From positions 1 through 53,349 of the forward strand of contig JBKQPR010000022.1 of assembly GCA_052144935.1 (NCBI GenBank): 53,349 nt of DNA. The letters are read 5' to 3'. Shown one piece after another: positions 1 through 7,413 of this stretch. Position 1 is the first letter of the stretch. Every line of letters begins with the position of its first letter. The translations under genes were made by a program, and so were the position numbers. This DNA is from JOPF133 sp052144935. GTDB taxonomy: Bacteria > Acidobacteriota > Terriglobia > Bryobacterales > Bryobacteraceae. The notes under the pieces are model-generated. The model had not been told where the DNA came from, did not search any database, and was given only the letters and a program-made list of their open reading frames with translations.

Positions 1-471
1 ATGAGGACTTCTTCTGTAGATGAGTTTGCTGCCGTTCTTGATGGATCATATTTCGGTAAGAAGTTCGATGCATTGCAAGCATACGCATATGTCAAGTATG
101 CGGAAACCATGTGGACGTTATCAATGGCAAGAAAATATCCCAATCTCAAATTTATTGTTGTGAGCCCCGGGAATACAAAAGGAACTCAGGCGCCAAATAA
201 TCTTCCCCCGCCAATGAGGTTTATGTTGAAGTATGTGATGATGCCTATTGTATTCCCATTGATGGGCGGAATGGTGCATGAGCTGGAAGTAGGTGCAAAA
301 CGCTTTGTAGATGCCATTTCGGATGAGCGGTATAAAAGCGGCGTTTTTTATGCCAGTAAAGAGGGTAAGTTATCAGGGGACATGGTGGACCAGAGCACTT
401 TTTTTACTGATTTGGGAAATACTTCATTTCAAGATAACGCCAACGAGGCAATTCACCATTTCATAAATTAG
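1..471 (+). CDS. Short-chain dehydrogenase/reductase, C-terminal part (5' end outside window)
   Basis: C-terminal portion of an SDR-type NAD(P)-dependent oxidoreductase. The YxxxK catalytic pair is visible at Y28/K32 of the readable frame, followed by a VVSPGNTKGT segment, the usual PG motif after the active site. The N-terminal Rossmann motif (TGxxxGxG) and NNAG motif are absent. In this family YxxxK lies near residue 150, so roughly 120 residues lie upstream of the window and the ATG at base 1 is probably internal. The gene is visibly AT-rich, with many AAA, TTT and AAT codons, unlike the GC-rich genes that follow, which suggests a transferred gene. The substrate cannot be told. Confidence 0.75.
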   Translation: MRTSSVDEFAAVLDGSYFGKKFDALQAYAYVKYAETMWTLSMARKYPNLKFIVVSPGNTKGTQAPNNLPPPMRFMLKYVMMPIVFPLMGGMVHELEVGAKRFVDAISDERYKSGVFYASKEGKLSGDMVDQSTFFTDLGNTSFQDNANEAIHHFIN

Positions 472-593
472 GCCTGAACGGCTCAAGGGAAGTTCACAGG
501 CCCAATTGAGGCGCAGCGCCACCCACACCTCCACGATCGCGCCAGCCAGGAAGCTGCGTGGCAGGCCGTCGTCAAGGTCTCTGGCGTGGATTT

Positions 594-666
594 CTCGCCT
601 GTCAGACCCGCGTCGCCGTCGGGTCCGCCGATAACAAATCGGCTCGTCGGATTGACATAGAAAATT
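594..666 (-). pseudogene. metK: metK (S-adenosylmethionine synthetase) fragment
   Basis: The minus strand reads YVNPTSRFVIGGPDGDAGLTG, cited here only as the family's central block (NPTGRFVIGGPxGDAGLTGRK in intact MetK). After GLTG the frame no longer follows MetK, although the DNA still weakly resembles the VDTYGG codons in a shifted frame. Neither the GGGAFSxKD loop nor the N-terminal ATP-site residues are present. It is therefore an isolated relic of about 24 codons, not a gene. It lies between an AT-rich SDR fragment and a GC-rich SDR, so the 472-905 interval looks like a recombination scar. Nothing else recognisable is seen in that interval. Confidence 0.6.
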
Positions 667-905
667 CGCCGTCTTCCGCAGCAACTTGAGAGTGGTGTCC
701 TTAAGGAGAGCGCGATCGCGGCTGAACTGATCCCGGTAACGCGCATCAGCAGGCGATTGCGAAACTACATGATCATGCACGGGGTCTTGCGGGATTATGA
801 AATAAATGGTTCAAAAATGCCTTGACCGCAGCCTCCGAGCCTGATTATCATACCAAATAGTTCAGAATAAGAAAAAGCAATCCTAACCTCGCAAGGAGAA
901 TACAC

Positions 906-1652
906 GTGGAACGGTACCAAGGTAAAAAGGTGGTGATTATCGGCGGCACGAGCGGCATGGGGCTCGCGACGGCGAAGATGCTCCTCGATGGGGGGGCGCG
1001 CGTTTTAGTGACGGGGCGGTCGCAGGCCGGACTTGATTCGGCGCAGAAAGAGCTTGGAAAGGACGCAATCGTGGTTTCGAGCGACGCGCGCTCGTTGACG
1101 GACATCGACGCCCTCGCCTCTCGGGTGAAGGCCGAGTACGACACTTTCGACCTGCTCTTCGTCAACGCCGGGTTCAGCATCCGAGCGCCTCTCGAAAGCA
1201 TGACCGAGGCCGTCTATGACGAGATGTTCAACCTGAACGCCAAGGGACCGCTTTTCGCGGTGCAGAAGCTCGCGCCGCTGATCAATCGGGGAGCCTCTAT
1301 CGTCTTCACGACCTCAATCGCCAACGTCAAGGGAATGCCCGGCAACGCCGCATACGGAGCAGCCAAGGCCGCGGTGCGATCATTCGCTCGGACGCTCGCC
1401 GCTGAGTTGCTTCCTCGCGAGATTCGCGTCAACGCGGTGACGCCCGGTCCCATCGACACGCCGATCTTGGGCAAGATGTTCCCCGATAAAGACGCGGCCG
1501 CCCAGCTTAGGGAAAAGATGGCCGCTATGAGCCCGATGAAGCGCTTCGGAACGTCGGACGAGATCGCCAAGGCCGTCCTCTTCCTCGCGTTCGATGCGAC
1601 CTTCACGACCGGCGCCGAGCTTCCGGTAGACGGAGGATGGTCTCAACTCTAG
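906..1652 (+). CDS. SDR family oxidoreductase
   Basis: Full-length classical short-chain dehydrogenase (248 aa), predicted cytosolic and NAD(P)-dependent. Cofactor motif GGTSGMG at residues 13-19, FVNAG at 85-89, N111, catalytic S137, and Y150/K154 in the YGAAK box. The PG motif is VTPGPIDTP, and the C-terminus ends in VDGGW as in glucose-1-dehydrogenase/FabG-like members. The start is GTG at 906, chosen because AAGGAG lies about 8 bases upstream and the protein then begins just before the first beta strand. Substrate unknown. It is the second of three unrelated SDRs in the first 3.5 kb; the others differ in cofactor and active-site context, so this is not a tandem duplication. Confidence 0.9.
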   Translation: MERYQGKKVVIIGGTSGMGLATAKMLLDGGARVLVTGRSQAGLDSAQKELGKDAIVVSSDARSLTDIDALASRVKAEYDTFDLLFVNAGFSIRAPLESMTEAVYDEMFNLNAKGPLFAVQKLAPLINRGASIVFTTSIANVKGMPGNAAYGAAKAAVRSFARTLAAELLPREIRVNAVTPGPIDTPILGKMFPDKDAAAQLREKMAAMSPMKRFGTSDEIAKAVLFLAFDATFTTGAELPVDGGWSQL

Positions 1653-1822
1653 GGTGGTAAACCGTCCAGAAGGGTACGCTGGCATCGGGAACGGTCTTCA
1701 ATGACTCGCGTACCATTGCGCACTTGATTGCAACAGCGAAGGCAGTGGCGGCGGCTCGGTCGTCGCCACTATGAGCTGGGAGAAGTAGTTGACATATTTT
1801 TGAGAACCCACAAGGAGATCGC

Positions 1823-2356
1823 GTGACAAAACGTTTCCTAAGTCTTTCCGTAGTACTATTCGCCGCGTCCACGGCGTTACGAGCCCAGAACCCCATGACC
1901 GCCGAGGTAACTGCGGTCTACAAGGGAGTGAGCGCTAATATCCTCAAGGCAGCCGAGAAGATGCCGGAAGCGGATTACGCGTTTAAGCCAGCCCCTGAGG
2001 TCCGAACTTTTGGACAACTGATCGCGCATGTCGCCGACGCGCAGATGGCGATGTGTAGCATGACGAAAGGTGAAATGAAGCGCGGCGACGCCGCCACAAA
2101 AACAAGCAAGGCCGATCTGGTTGCCGCGCTCAAAGCGTCCGGCGAACTCTGCGACGACGCTTACAGCGGGATGACCGACGCCGACGGGGCGGCGATCGTG
2201 AAGACGCCGCTCGGCAATAAATCAAAACTCGGCCTGCTTAATTTCAACGTGGCCCACGATAACGAGATGTACGGGACCATCGCGGTTTATCTGCGACTGA
2301 AGGGTCTTGTGCCCCCCTCGACCGAGGAAGCGGCGGCTGCCCAGAAAGCAAAATAA
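1823..2356 (+). CDS. Exported DinB-like protein
   Basis: 177-aa protein with an N-terminal signal peptide (hydrophobic stretch ending near ALRAQ, residue 21) followed by a DinB/YfiT-like four-helix domain. DinB members usually bind a divalent metal through three histidines. H69 (LIAHVAD) and H145 (VAHDNEMYG) are present, but the position that in related proteins carries the third histidine (HDNEHYG) is M149 here, so metal binding may be altered. GTG start at 1823, preceded by AAGGAGA at a good distance. The role of exported DinB proteins is not established; some family members are thiol-dependent transferases. Transcription probably follows the upstream SDR, with about 170 bases between them. 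Confidence 0.75.
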   Translation: MTKRFLSLSVVLFAASTALRAQNPMTAEVTAVYKGVSANILKAAEKMPEADYAFKPAPEVRTFGQLIAHVADAQMAMCSMTKGEMKRGDAATKTSKADLVAALKASGELCDDAYSGMTDADGAAIVKTPLGNKSKLGLLNFNVAHDNEMYGTIAVYLRLKGLVPPSTEEAAAAQKAK

Positions 2357-2603
2357 GCGTCACTTCGTCGACCTAGCGGGCGCACCAATGAGGCCGCCCG
2401 AGCGGCGACGTCTTAGCGCGCGTTCGTCGGAAACCAACCACAGATGGCGTGGAAAAGACCCTGGCCCTGCGTCATCTTCCTATCAACTCTGTTGCTCGAT
2501 CTTGTTCGGGCCGCCGCGGACAACGTAGAACGCTTCCTGAAATGAAGTGATGCTTTGGAACTCGAAATGGTGAGTACCGGACCACGGAGGCACGAGGTTC
2601 TCG

Positions 2604-3473
2604 ATGAGCGGAAAGACGGTCGTCATCACGGGCGCGACAAGCGGCCTCGGGCTGGCCACCGCCATCCTACTAGCGGAACGAGGTGCGGAAGTCGTCATGG
2701 TGGGCCGTGATCGAACGCGGGCGAACTTCATGCGCACGGAAATCGCGCAATACGCTTCCGGCAGCGAGCCCATCGTGTTCCTCGCAGACCTGTCGTCGCA
2801 GGCGGAGATCCATCGCCTGGCCGAAAAGCTCCATGGAAGTCTGTCGCGGATCGATGTCCTGATCAACAATGCGGCCGCAGTGTTCGCAGAAAGAGAAGTG
2901 ACGCCGGATGGTCTTGAGAAAACCTTCGCCGTTAATCACCTTGCGCCGTTCGCGCTAACTCACCTTCTGCTCGATCTCCTCCGGGCCGCGCCCGCCGGAA
3001 GAATTCTCACGGCGTCCTCGGAGTTCCATAGCGGAGAACTGGATTTTTCCAATCTCCAGGGTCAGCGGCAATACAACTGGTGGGGAGCCTATAAGCGCTC
3101 GAAGCTTTGCAACATTCTGTTTACTTACGAACTCTCCCGGCGCCTCGCAGGATCGACGATTACCGCGAACTGTTTTAGTCCCGGACCCACGCTCACACGC
3201 CTGGGTGACAACATGCGAGGTCTACCTGCAGCAGTCCCGTGGTTGTTAAAGCGCATTCCATCTTTGCTTGCATTTCCGGAAGGCGCAGCGAGAACTCCCG
3301 TCCACGTCGCGTCCTCGCCCGATCTCGCCGGTGTCTCCGGCAGATTCTTCAGGCGGTGCCGAGAGACGCACACAAAACAGATTACATACGACAACAGCGT
3401 CGCAGTCAGGCTCTGGAACATGAGTCAAGCGCTGTATGAAAGCCGCGCCAACGCCGGAGCGCAAACAGAGTAA
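2604..3473 (+). CDS. SDR family oxidoreductase, retinol-dehydrogenase/WWOX-like
   Basis: 289-aa SDR of the long retinol-dehydrogenase-like type. TGATSGLG at residues 9-16 binds the cofactor, INNAA is at 87-91, the catalytic serine is in TASSE (138-139), and Y163/K167 lie in AYKRSK. VGRDR after beta-2 suggests NADP preference. The C-terminal PGPTLTRL and EGAARTPVHVAS segments match the family's pattern. The ATG at 2604 follows GGAGG by about 14 bases, a longer than ideal spacing. The physiological substrate cannot be deduced; relatives reduce aldehydes, ketones or chlorophyllide-like compounds. Confidence 0.88.
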   Translation: MSGKTVVITGATSGLGLATAILLAERGAEVVMVGRDRTRANFMRTEIAQYASGSEPIVFLADLSSQAEIHRLAEKLHGSLSRIDVLINNAAAVFAEREVTPDGLEKTFAVNHLAPFALTHLLLDLLRAAPAGRILTASSEFHSGELDFSNLQGQRQYNWWGAYKRSKLCNILFTYELSRRLAGSTITANCFSPGPTLTRLGDNMRGLPAAVPWLLKRIPSLLAFPEGAARTPVHVASSPDLAGVSGRFFRRCRETHTKQITYDNSVAVRLWNMSQALYESRANAGAQTE

Positions 3474-3674
3474 GAAGGGAATGTTGAATAGAAGACGACC
3501 TCAGCAATTTTCATCATGAAGATGACGCATTAGACCGCGAGCTAAATTCCCTCGTCCGGGAAATGGAGCATTAGGAAGCCGATCGACGGGCCGTAATCGA
3601 AATGTTGGTGATGTTGGGAGCGACGCGGCGCTTAGGTTTGATGTGTGAATCCGGAATGAGCTAACGGACAAACT

Positions 3675-4175
3675 ATGAACAGAGATCACTCCTCCAAGGC
3701 AGCCGAGGCCGAACTCGATTTAAACAACGCGCTCGTGAATGCAGACATCAGCAACGGCTACGAAGAGTACCTCGCGCTTCTCGACCACTTTTATGATGAG
3801 AATGTCGAGGTGGCAAGTGACAGTAATCCCGATCCGCTCGTCGGCAAGGCCCGCGTACTTCCCATCATTTTCAACTTCCTGATGCCGCTCCATGTCATGG
3901 CCGAAATCGGCGGGCTCTCCCTCCGCCTTCGATATGCTCCACTCTTCAGCGACAAGCGTGAAGAAGAACACGCCGACTGGTCCCTCGATCTTGTAGGCGC
4001 CACCGGCCGCAGCGTTATGGTGAGCTGGTCGTCTGCCCGGCGATGGAAAGACGCGCGTGTCATATACGAGCGCCACTCGGATCATCGGCAATTTGGCGAA
4101 GCTCTCACGATGATCGATCTTGATTTCGGACCCAGAGGCGTGGGAGCGAAACCCAGGATTTACGACGTTGTGTAG
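3675..4175 (+). CDS. NTF2-like (SnoaL-type) fold protein
   Basis: 166-aa soluble protein without signal peptide or membrane segment. The order is an N-terminal helix pair (YEEYLALLDHFYDENVEV, then DPLVGKARVLPIIFNFLMPLH) followed by a beta-rich half (WSLDLVGATGRSVMVSWSSARRWKDARVIYERHSDHRQ). This is the pattern of NTF2-like/SnoaL proteins, where the helices form a cone lined by the sheet. Members include cyclases, isomerases and many orphan proteins, so no reaction can be given. The start context is weak, with no clear ribosome binding site. About 200 bases of apparently empty sequence separate it from the SDR upstream. Confidence 0.55.
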   Translation: MNRDHSSKAAEAELDLNNALVNADISNGYEEYLALLDHFYDENVEVASDSNPDPLVGKARVLPIIFNFLMPLHVMAEIGGLSLRLRYAPLFSDKREEEHADWSLDLVGATGRSVMVSWSSARRWKDARVIYERHSDHRQFGEALTMIDLDFGPRGVGAKPRIYDVV

Positions 4176-4192
4176 CTGATGACCGAAAGGCG

Positions 4193-4210
4193 TTCGCTAA
4201 GATAAGCGAA
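4193..4210. terminator. Small hairpin after the NTF2-like gene
   Basis: Inverted repeat TTCGCT/AGCGAA around a 6-base loop, 18 bases after the stop codon. There is no T-run, so it is at best a weak or Rho-assisted terminator. The rest of 4176-4593 holds no convincing gene; a short minus-strand stretch (about 4225-4350) looks faintly protein-like but is interrupted in all frames. Confidence 0.25.
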
Positions 4211-4410
4211 TTCGCTAAAGATCATCCTGAAACACGGCAACGGGCACGAGAGGCCCGCTCTCATTCGCAATCCACTTTGACGGATTGTCGCCGACCCACC
4301 GAAGTGGCTTTTCCGCCCGATTCACGCACCGCTCGGATAATGGTCACATCTGGCCGTCCCCGGTTCACGAAGTGTCCTTCGACGCGATTGGCGGCCTAAG
4401 TGGACAGCAT

Positions 4411-4424
4411 TGTTAGCGCTAACC
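4411..4424. promoter_or_regulatory. LacI-type operator-like palindrome, no gene downstream
   Basis: GTTAGCGCTAAC at 4412-4423 is a perfect 12-base palindrome with a central CG, the pattern seen in operators of many LacI/GalR-family regulators. It lies in a non-coding stretch, downstream of the minus-strand glycosidase gene and with no recognised gene starting nearby, so it could be an orphaned operator left by gene loss, or chance. Confidence 0.25.
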
Positions 4425-4593
4425 CGGACGTGGCGGCGGCCGTGGCAGAAGTGTCACAACGCCGCTTACCGACGTGGCGCCCACCGCGCCCGGAGGGCAC
4501 CCCGTGAGGGAGCGGTCTTGGCCCCATGCTGTGGGCGGCTCACGGGAGTTGGCCTGGCCGGCGGCGGAATGGCGGTGGAGTGCCTGCCATCTC

Positions 4594-6852
4594 CTATTTC
4601 ACCGCCAGGGTGACTCCGGTCTGCGCGCTTACGCCCCCGATGGTGACAGCCAGCGGCACGCTCGGGCCGGGCGTCACACCAGCGGGCACCTGGGCGTTGA
4701 TCTGCGCGGCGCCCGAAATCAAGGACGGCGCGGCGCCGGCGTAGTTGACCAGGCAGGGCAGTCCGCCCATGGTCACCGTGACGGGGACGTTGGCGGGCAG
4801 GGAATACGGAGCGGTTGCCAACAAGCCATCCACACTGGCGGGACTGGTGACACCCGCGCCCGTCGCGTAAATACTTACGTAATCGCCGCGCGCAACGGGA
4901 TTCGCGGCGGAGTTCACGCTGTTGTCGCCGGCATTCACTATCGCGCCTTGACCGCTGCCCCCGGCGTTGGCCGTGAACAGGCCGGGCGCGGCAGCGGCTA
5001 CCGGCAGGGAGACAGGCGCCGAAACAGCCCCTAAATATTCCACCTGCAGCGTGGCGGTGGATTGGCTGGCCACCGCATAGGGGACCACCGCATTCACCTG
5101 CCCAGGCGAGGCATAGACGATCGGCGCCGGCACGCCGTCAAACAGAACGTGCACTCCCGCCAACGCATTGGCCACCAGGAGTGGATTGGTGAGCTGAAGT
5201 TGGGATCCGCCGGCCGGACCGAGCGCCGTTCCATAAAGCGCCACAAGCTCTCCCGGAGCCACTGCGCCCGGCAGGGAGCTTGCGGCATTGGTCACGCCCG
5301 CCGCAGACAGATTGGGCTGGGCGTTGGACAGGCGCAAGAGGGCCGCGCCATAACCCGGCAGCGTGACTTGCATCTGCGCGGCAGGGGCCAGCGTTTGGAG
5401 CACGGGCCCGCCCGCCGGCGTGGACGCATCCAGCGTCACCAGCGTAGCCGAGCTGAAGGCGCCCAACGCGGAGACATCCAGCGCGAACGTGCGCGCCGTA
5501 CCGGGGCCATTATTGTCGAAGTTGATCGTACTGGCGCCTTGGACAGGCTGGAGGGCGTAGTTGGACATCAGGATCACCACCGACCCGTCCACGTTGCGCG
5601 CCGCCATGGTCTGGGTATCGAATACGAGTCCGCCGCTGCCCTCCCAACCGTGCGCACTATCCGGTGTACAGCAGCCGGTGGTGGCCGTTGGCAGGATATC
5701 CTGACCGGGCGGCGACGGAAACCAGTGAGACAGATAGTAATCCACCCAGTAGCTGAAGAACCGGTTCGCCGAGCTATCCACCTCCCCATATTGCTGGTCT
5801 GTACCGAAACTCCAGTGATAGAGGGCTTGGGCGCCGGCTTCGCCCAGTTGTTCGAAAACCAGGGAACGCCAGGCAGCGAAGAAAGGACTGGTGCCGCGCA
5901 GATCGAGCACAAACTTCAGCGGCGGGTTGCACGCGCTGAGTCCATTGCCCTTGTCGTAGTCGGCGTTGACATTGTTCTCGGTGATCCAAACCGGCACGTT
6001 GGCCAGCGCGGGGTTGACGGCCAGATCGGTATACATGCTCCGGACCTGGCTGGCGAAATTGGGAATCGTGGCGAAGAGAGTCTGGTCGACGTCCTTCTGG
6101 TTGCAAGTGGAATAAAAATGTTTGGCCACTACATCCACCGGAGCCGTGACGCCAGATACGAAGGTGGGCAGATAAGTTTGCGGGGTCCCGGCAAGTTCGA
6201 CGGCCACGAACTTGATGGATGGGTCCACCTGCGCCATTTGGGGCACGACGGTATTGTAAAGAGTCACGTACTCCGGCGCCGGAACGTTGTTGATATCCGG
6301 CTCGTTGAAAATACCCCACCAGGTAACCGGGTAAGGTGTGGGGCTTTGATACTGCCGCCCGGAGCCGGCGAATCCACCGGTGTTATAGTAGCGGACCAGG
6401 TTGGCGCTCATTTGCGCGAAGTCCGCGATGCTGCCGGGAAGAATGTGGCCGGAGGTATCGCTCATGTACGCCGGCGCCGTGCCGATCTGGAACTCGGGGC
6501 TGTGGTCGCCGGTGCCCTGGATCGGCGTGAGCATGGTGTCGAGTACTGTGAAATCCCAGGTGCCGGGGGCCGTGAGGGGAATGCCATCCGAAATGACTTG
6601 CACCCTTGTGCGCCATGGATAGAGAGCTGTAAGTTCCGTGGTGGCGTTGGGCGCTCCTCTGAAGAAAAGTTCGTTATAACTCGCCAGTTGAAACGACGTA
6701 GACATGGCTAGCTGCAGGCGGCCATTGACTCCAACCGAGGTGTCAGTTTGATTGCCAACCCGCACATTGACCGTGGTGGATTGCGCCGCCGCCGCCGCGG
6801 CCACCAATAACGCAATCGCGCACGGCCGGACCATGGACATAGGAGACCTCAT
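4594..6852 (-). CDS. Secreted clan GH-A glycoside hydrolase-like protein with TIGR03437 C-terminal domain
   Basis: 752-aa exported protein. Start chosen at 6852: GGAGAGG lies just upstream and the protein then opens with a signal peptide (CAIALLVAAAAAAQS). The frame stays open for 60 more codons upstream, but that stretch is arginine-rich and protein-unlike. The N-terminal two thirds resemble a TIM-barrel glycosidase of clan GH-A (GH39- or GH79-like): WWGIFNEPDIN carries the candidate acid/base E184, and VWITENN carries the candidate nucleophile E292. A beta-domain follows, then the Solibacter-type domain (ASPGQVNAVVPY) at about residues 525-752, probably a surface or secretion module. The substrate is uncertain. 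The neighbouring malectin regulator and GH1 relic point to plant or microbial polysaccharide. Confidence 0.8.
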   Translation of the reverse strand: MRSPMSMVRPCAIALLVAAAAAAQSTTVNVRVGNQTDTSVGVNGRLQLAMSTSFQLASYNELFFRGAPNATTELTALYPWRTRVQVISDGIPLTAPGTWDFTVLDTMLTPIQGTGDHSPEFQIGTAPAYMSDTSGHILPGSIADFAQMSANLVRYYNTGGFAGSGRQYQSPTPYPVTWWGIFNEPDINNVPAPEYVTLYNTVVPQMAQVDPSIKFVAVELAGTPQTYLPTFVSGVTAPVDVVAKHFYSTCNQKDVDQTLFATIPNFASQVRSMYTDLAVNPALANVPVWITENNVNADYDKGNGLSACNPPLKFVLDLRGTSPFFAAWRSLVFEQLGEAGAQALYHWSFGTDQQYGEVDSSANRFFSYWVDYYLSHWFPSPPGQDILPTATTGCCTPDSAHGWEGSGGLVFDTQTMAARNVDGSVVILMSNYALQPVQGASTINFDNNGPGTARTFALDVSALGAFSSATLVTLDASTPAGGPVLQTLAPAAQMQVTLPGYGAALLRLSNAQPNLSAAGVTNAASSLPGAVAPGELVALYGTALGPAGGSQLQLTNPLLVANALAGVHVLFDGVPAPIVYASPGQVNAVVPYAVASQSTATLQVEYLGAVSAPVSLPVAAAAPGLFTANAGGSGQGAIVNAGDNSVNSAANPVARGDYVSIYATGAGVTSPASVDGLLATAPYSLPANVPVTVTMGGLPCLVNYAGAAPSLISGAAQINAQVPAGVTPGPSVPLAVTIGGVSAQTGVTLAVK

Positions 6853-7160
6853 GCATCCTCTCCGAAGGCGCGCGCCAGGAGGGCGGCTGAGCCGGTCGGC
6901 TGAGTAACTGCCGCGGGCAGTGGCACTTACGAGGAGACCAACGACACGTCGCATCGCTAATCCGGAACGTTTGATTTTGCGCCTCGATTCAGGTTCAGTA
7001 TAATACCAAGCCGCCATCCTCGAGTTTTGCACCTGGTGGAGTGGCTGCCAAGTTCACCGGTGGCTCACCGGTCAGCTCATGGACCCGCACTGCCGCGGCG
7101 CCGGGCTTCTGTTTTGGGCGTTTGCGATCAGGCCCCTTTGAGGCGCCAGCAACCCGAACG

Positions 7161-7179
7161 CCTCCGGCTCTGCCGGAGG
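7161..7179. terminator. Perfect GC-rich hairpin in empty interval
   Basis: CCTCCGGC and GCCGGAGG flank a TCT loop. No T-run follows on the plus strand, so its role is unclear. The interval 6853-7413 otherwise shows nothing recognisable beyond the upstream region of the glycosidase gene (a TATACT-like -10 near 7000 on the minus strand). Confidence 0.3.
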
Positions 7180-7413
7180 ATTGTTACTGTGAAGTTATTC
7201 CTGCGTTGGCGCTAAGATGTTGATGCGGAGCGGCGGGGCGGGGCCGTCGCGGAGGTCACGATGACGCCGGCGAGCGCCATCGAGATCGCACCATGGGGCC
7301 GTGCACTGCGACGGTTTCGATCGCGGACGACAGCCAGAGCCACCGCCTCGATCCGGGTCAGCTTATCATCTTTCGAACTGGCGCTCTCAATGCTGGGTAA
7401 TTGTTCCGCGAGA

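Noticed and set aside
2307..2528. 73-codon ORF after the DinB-like gene
   Set aside because: Overlaps the end of the DinB-like gene, Arg/Pro-rich, no ribosome binding site or motif.
5062..6711. 549-codon plus-strand open frame
   Set aside because: Antisense to the secreted glycosidase gene, Arg/His-rich, no motif.
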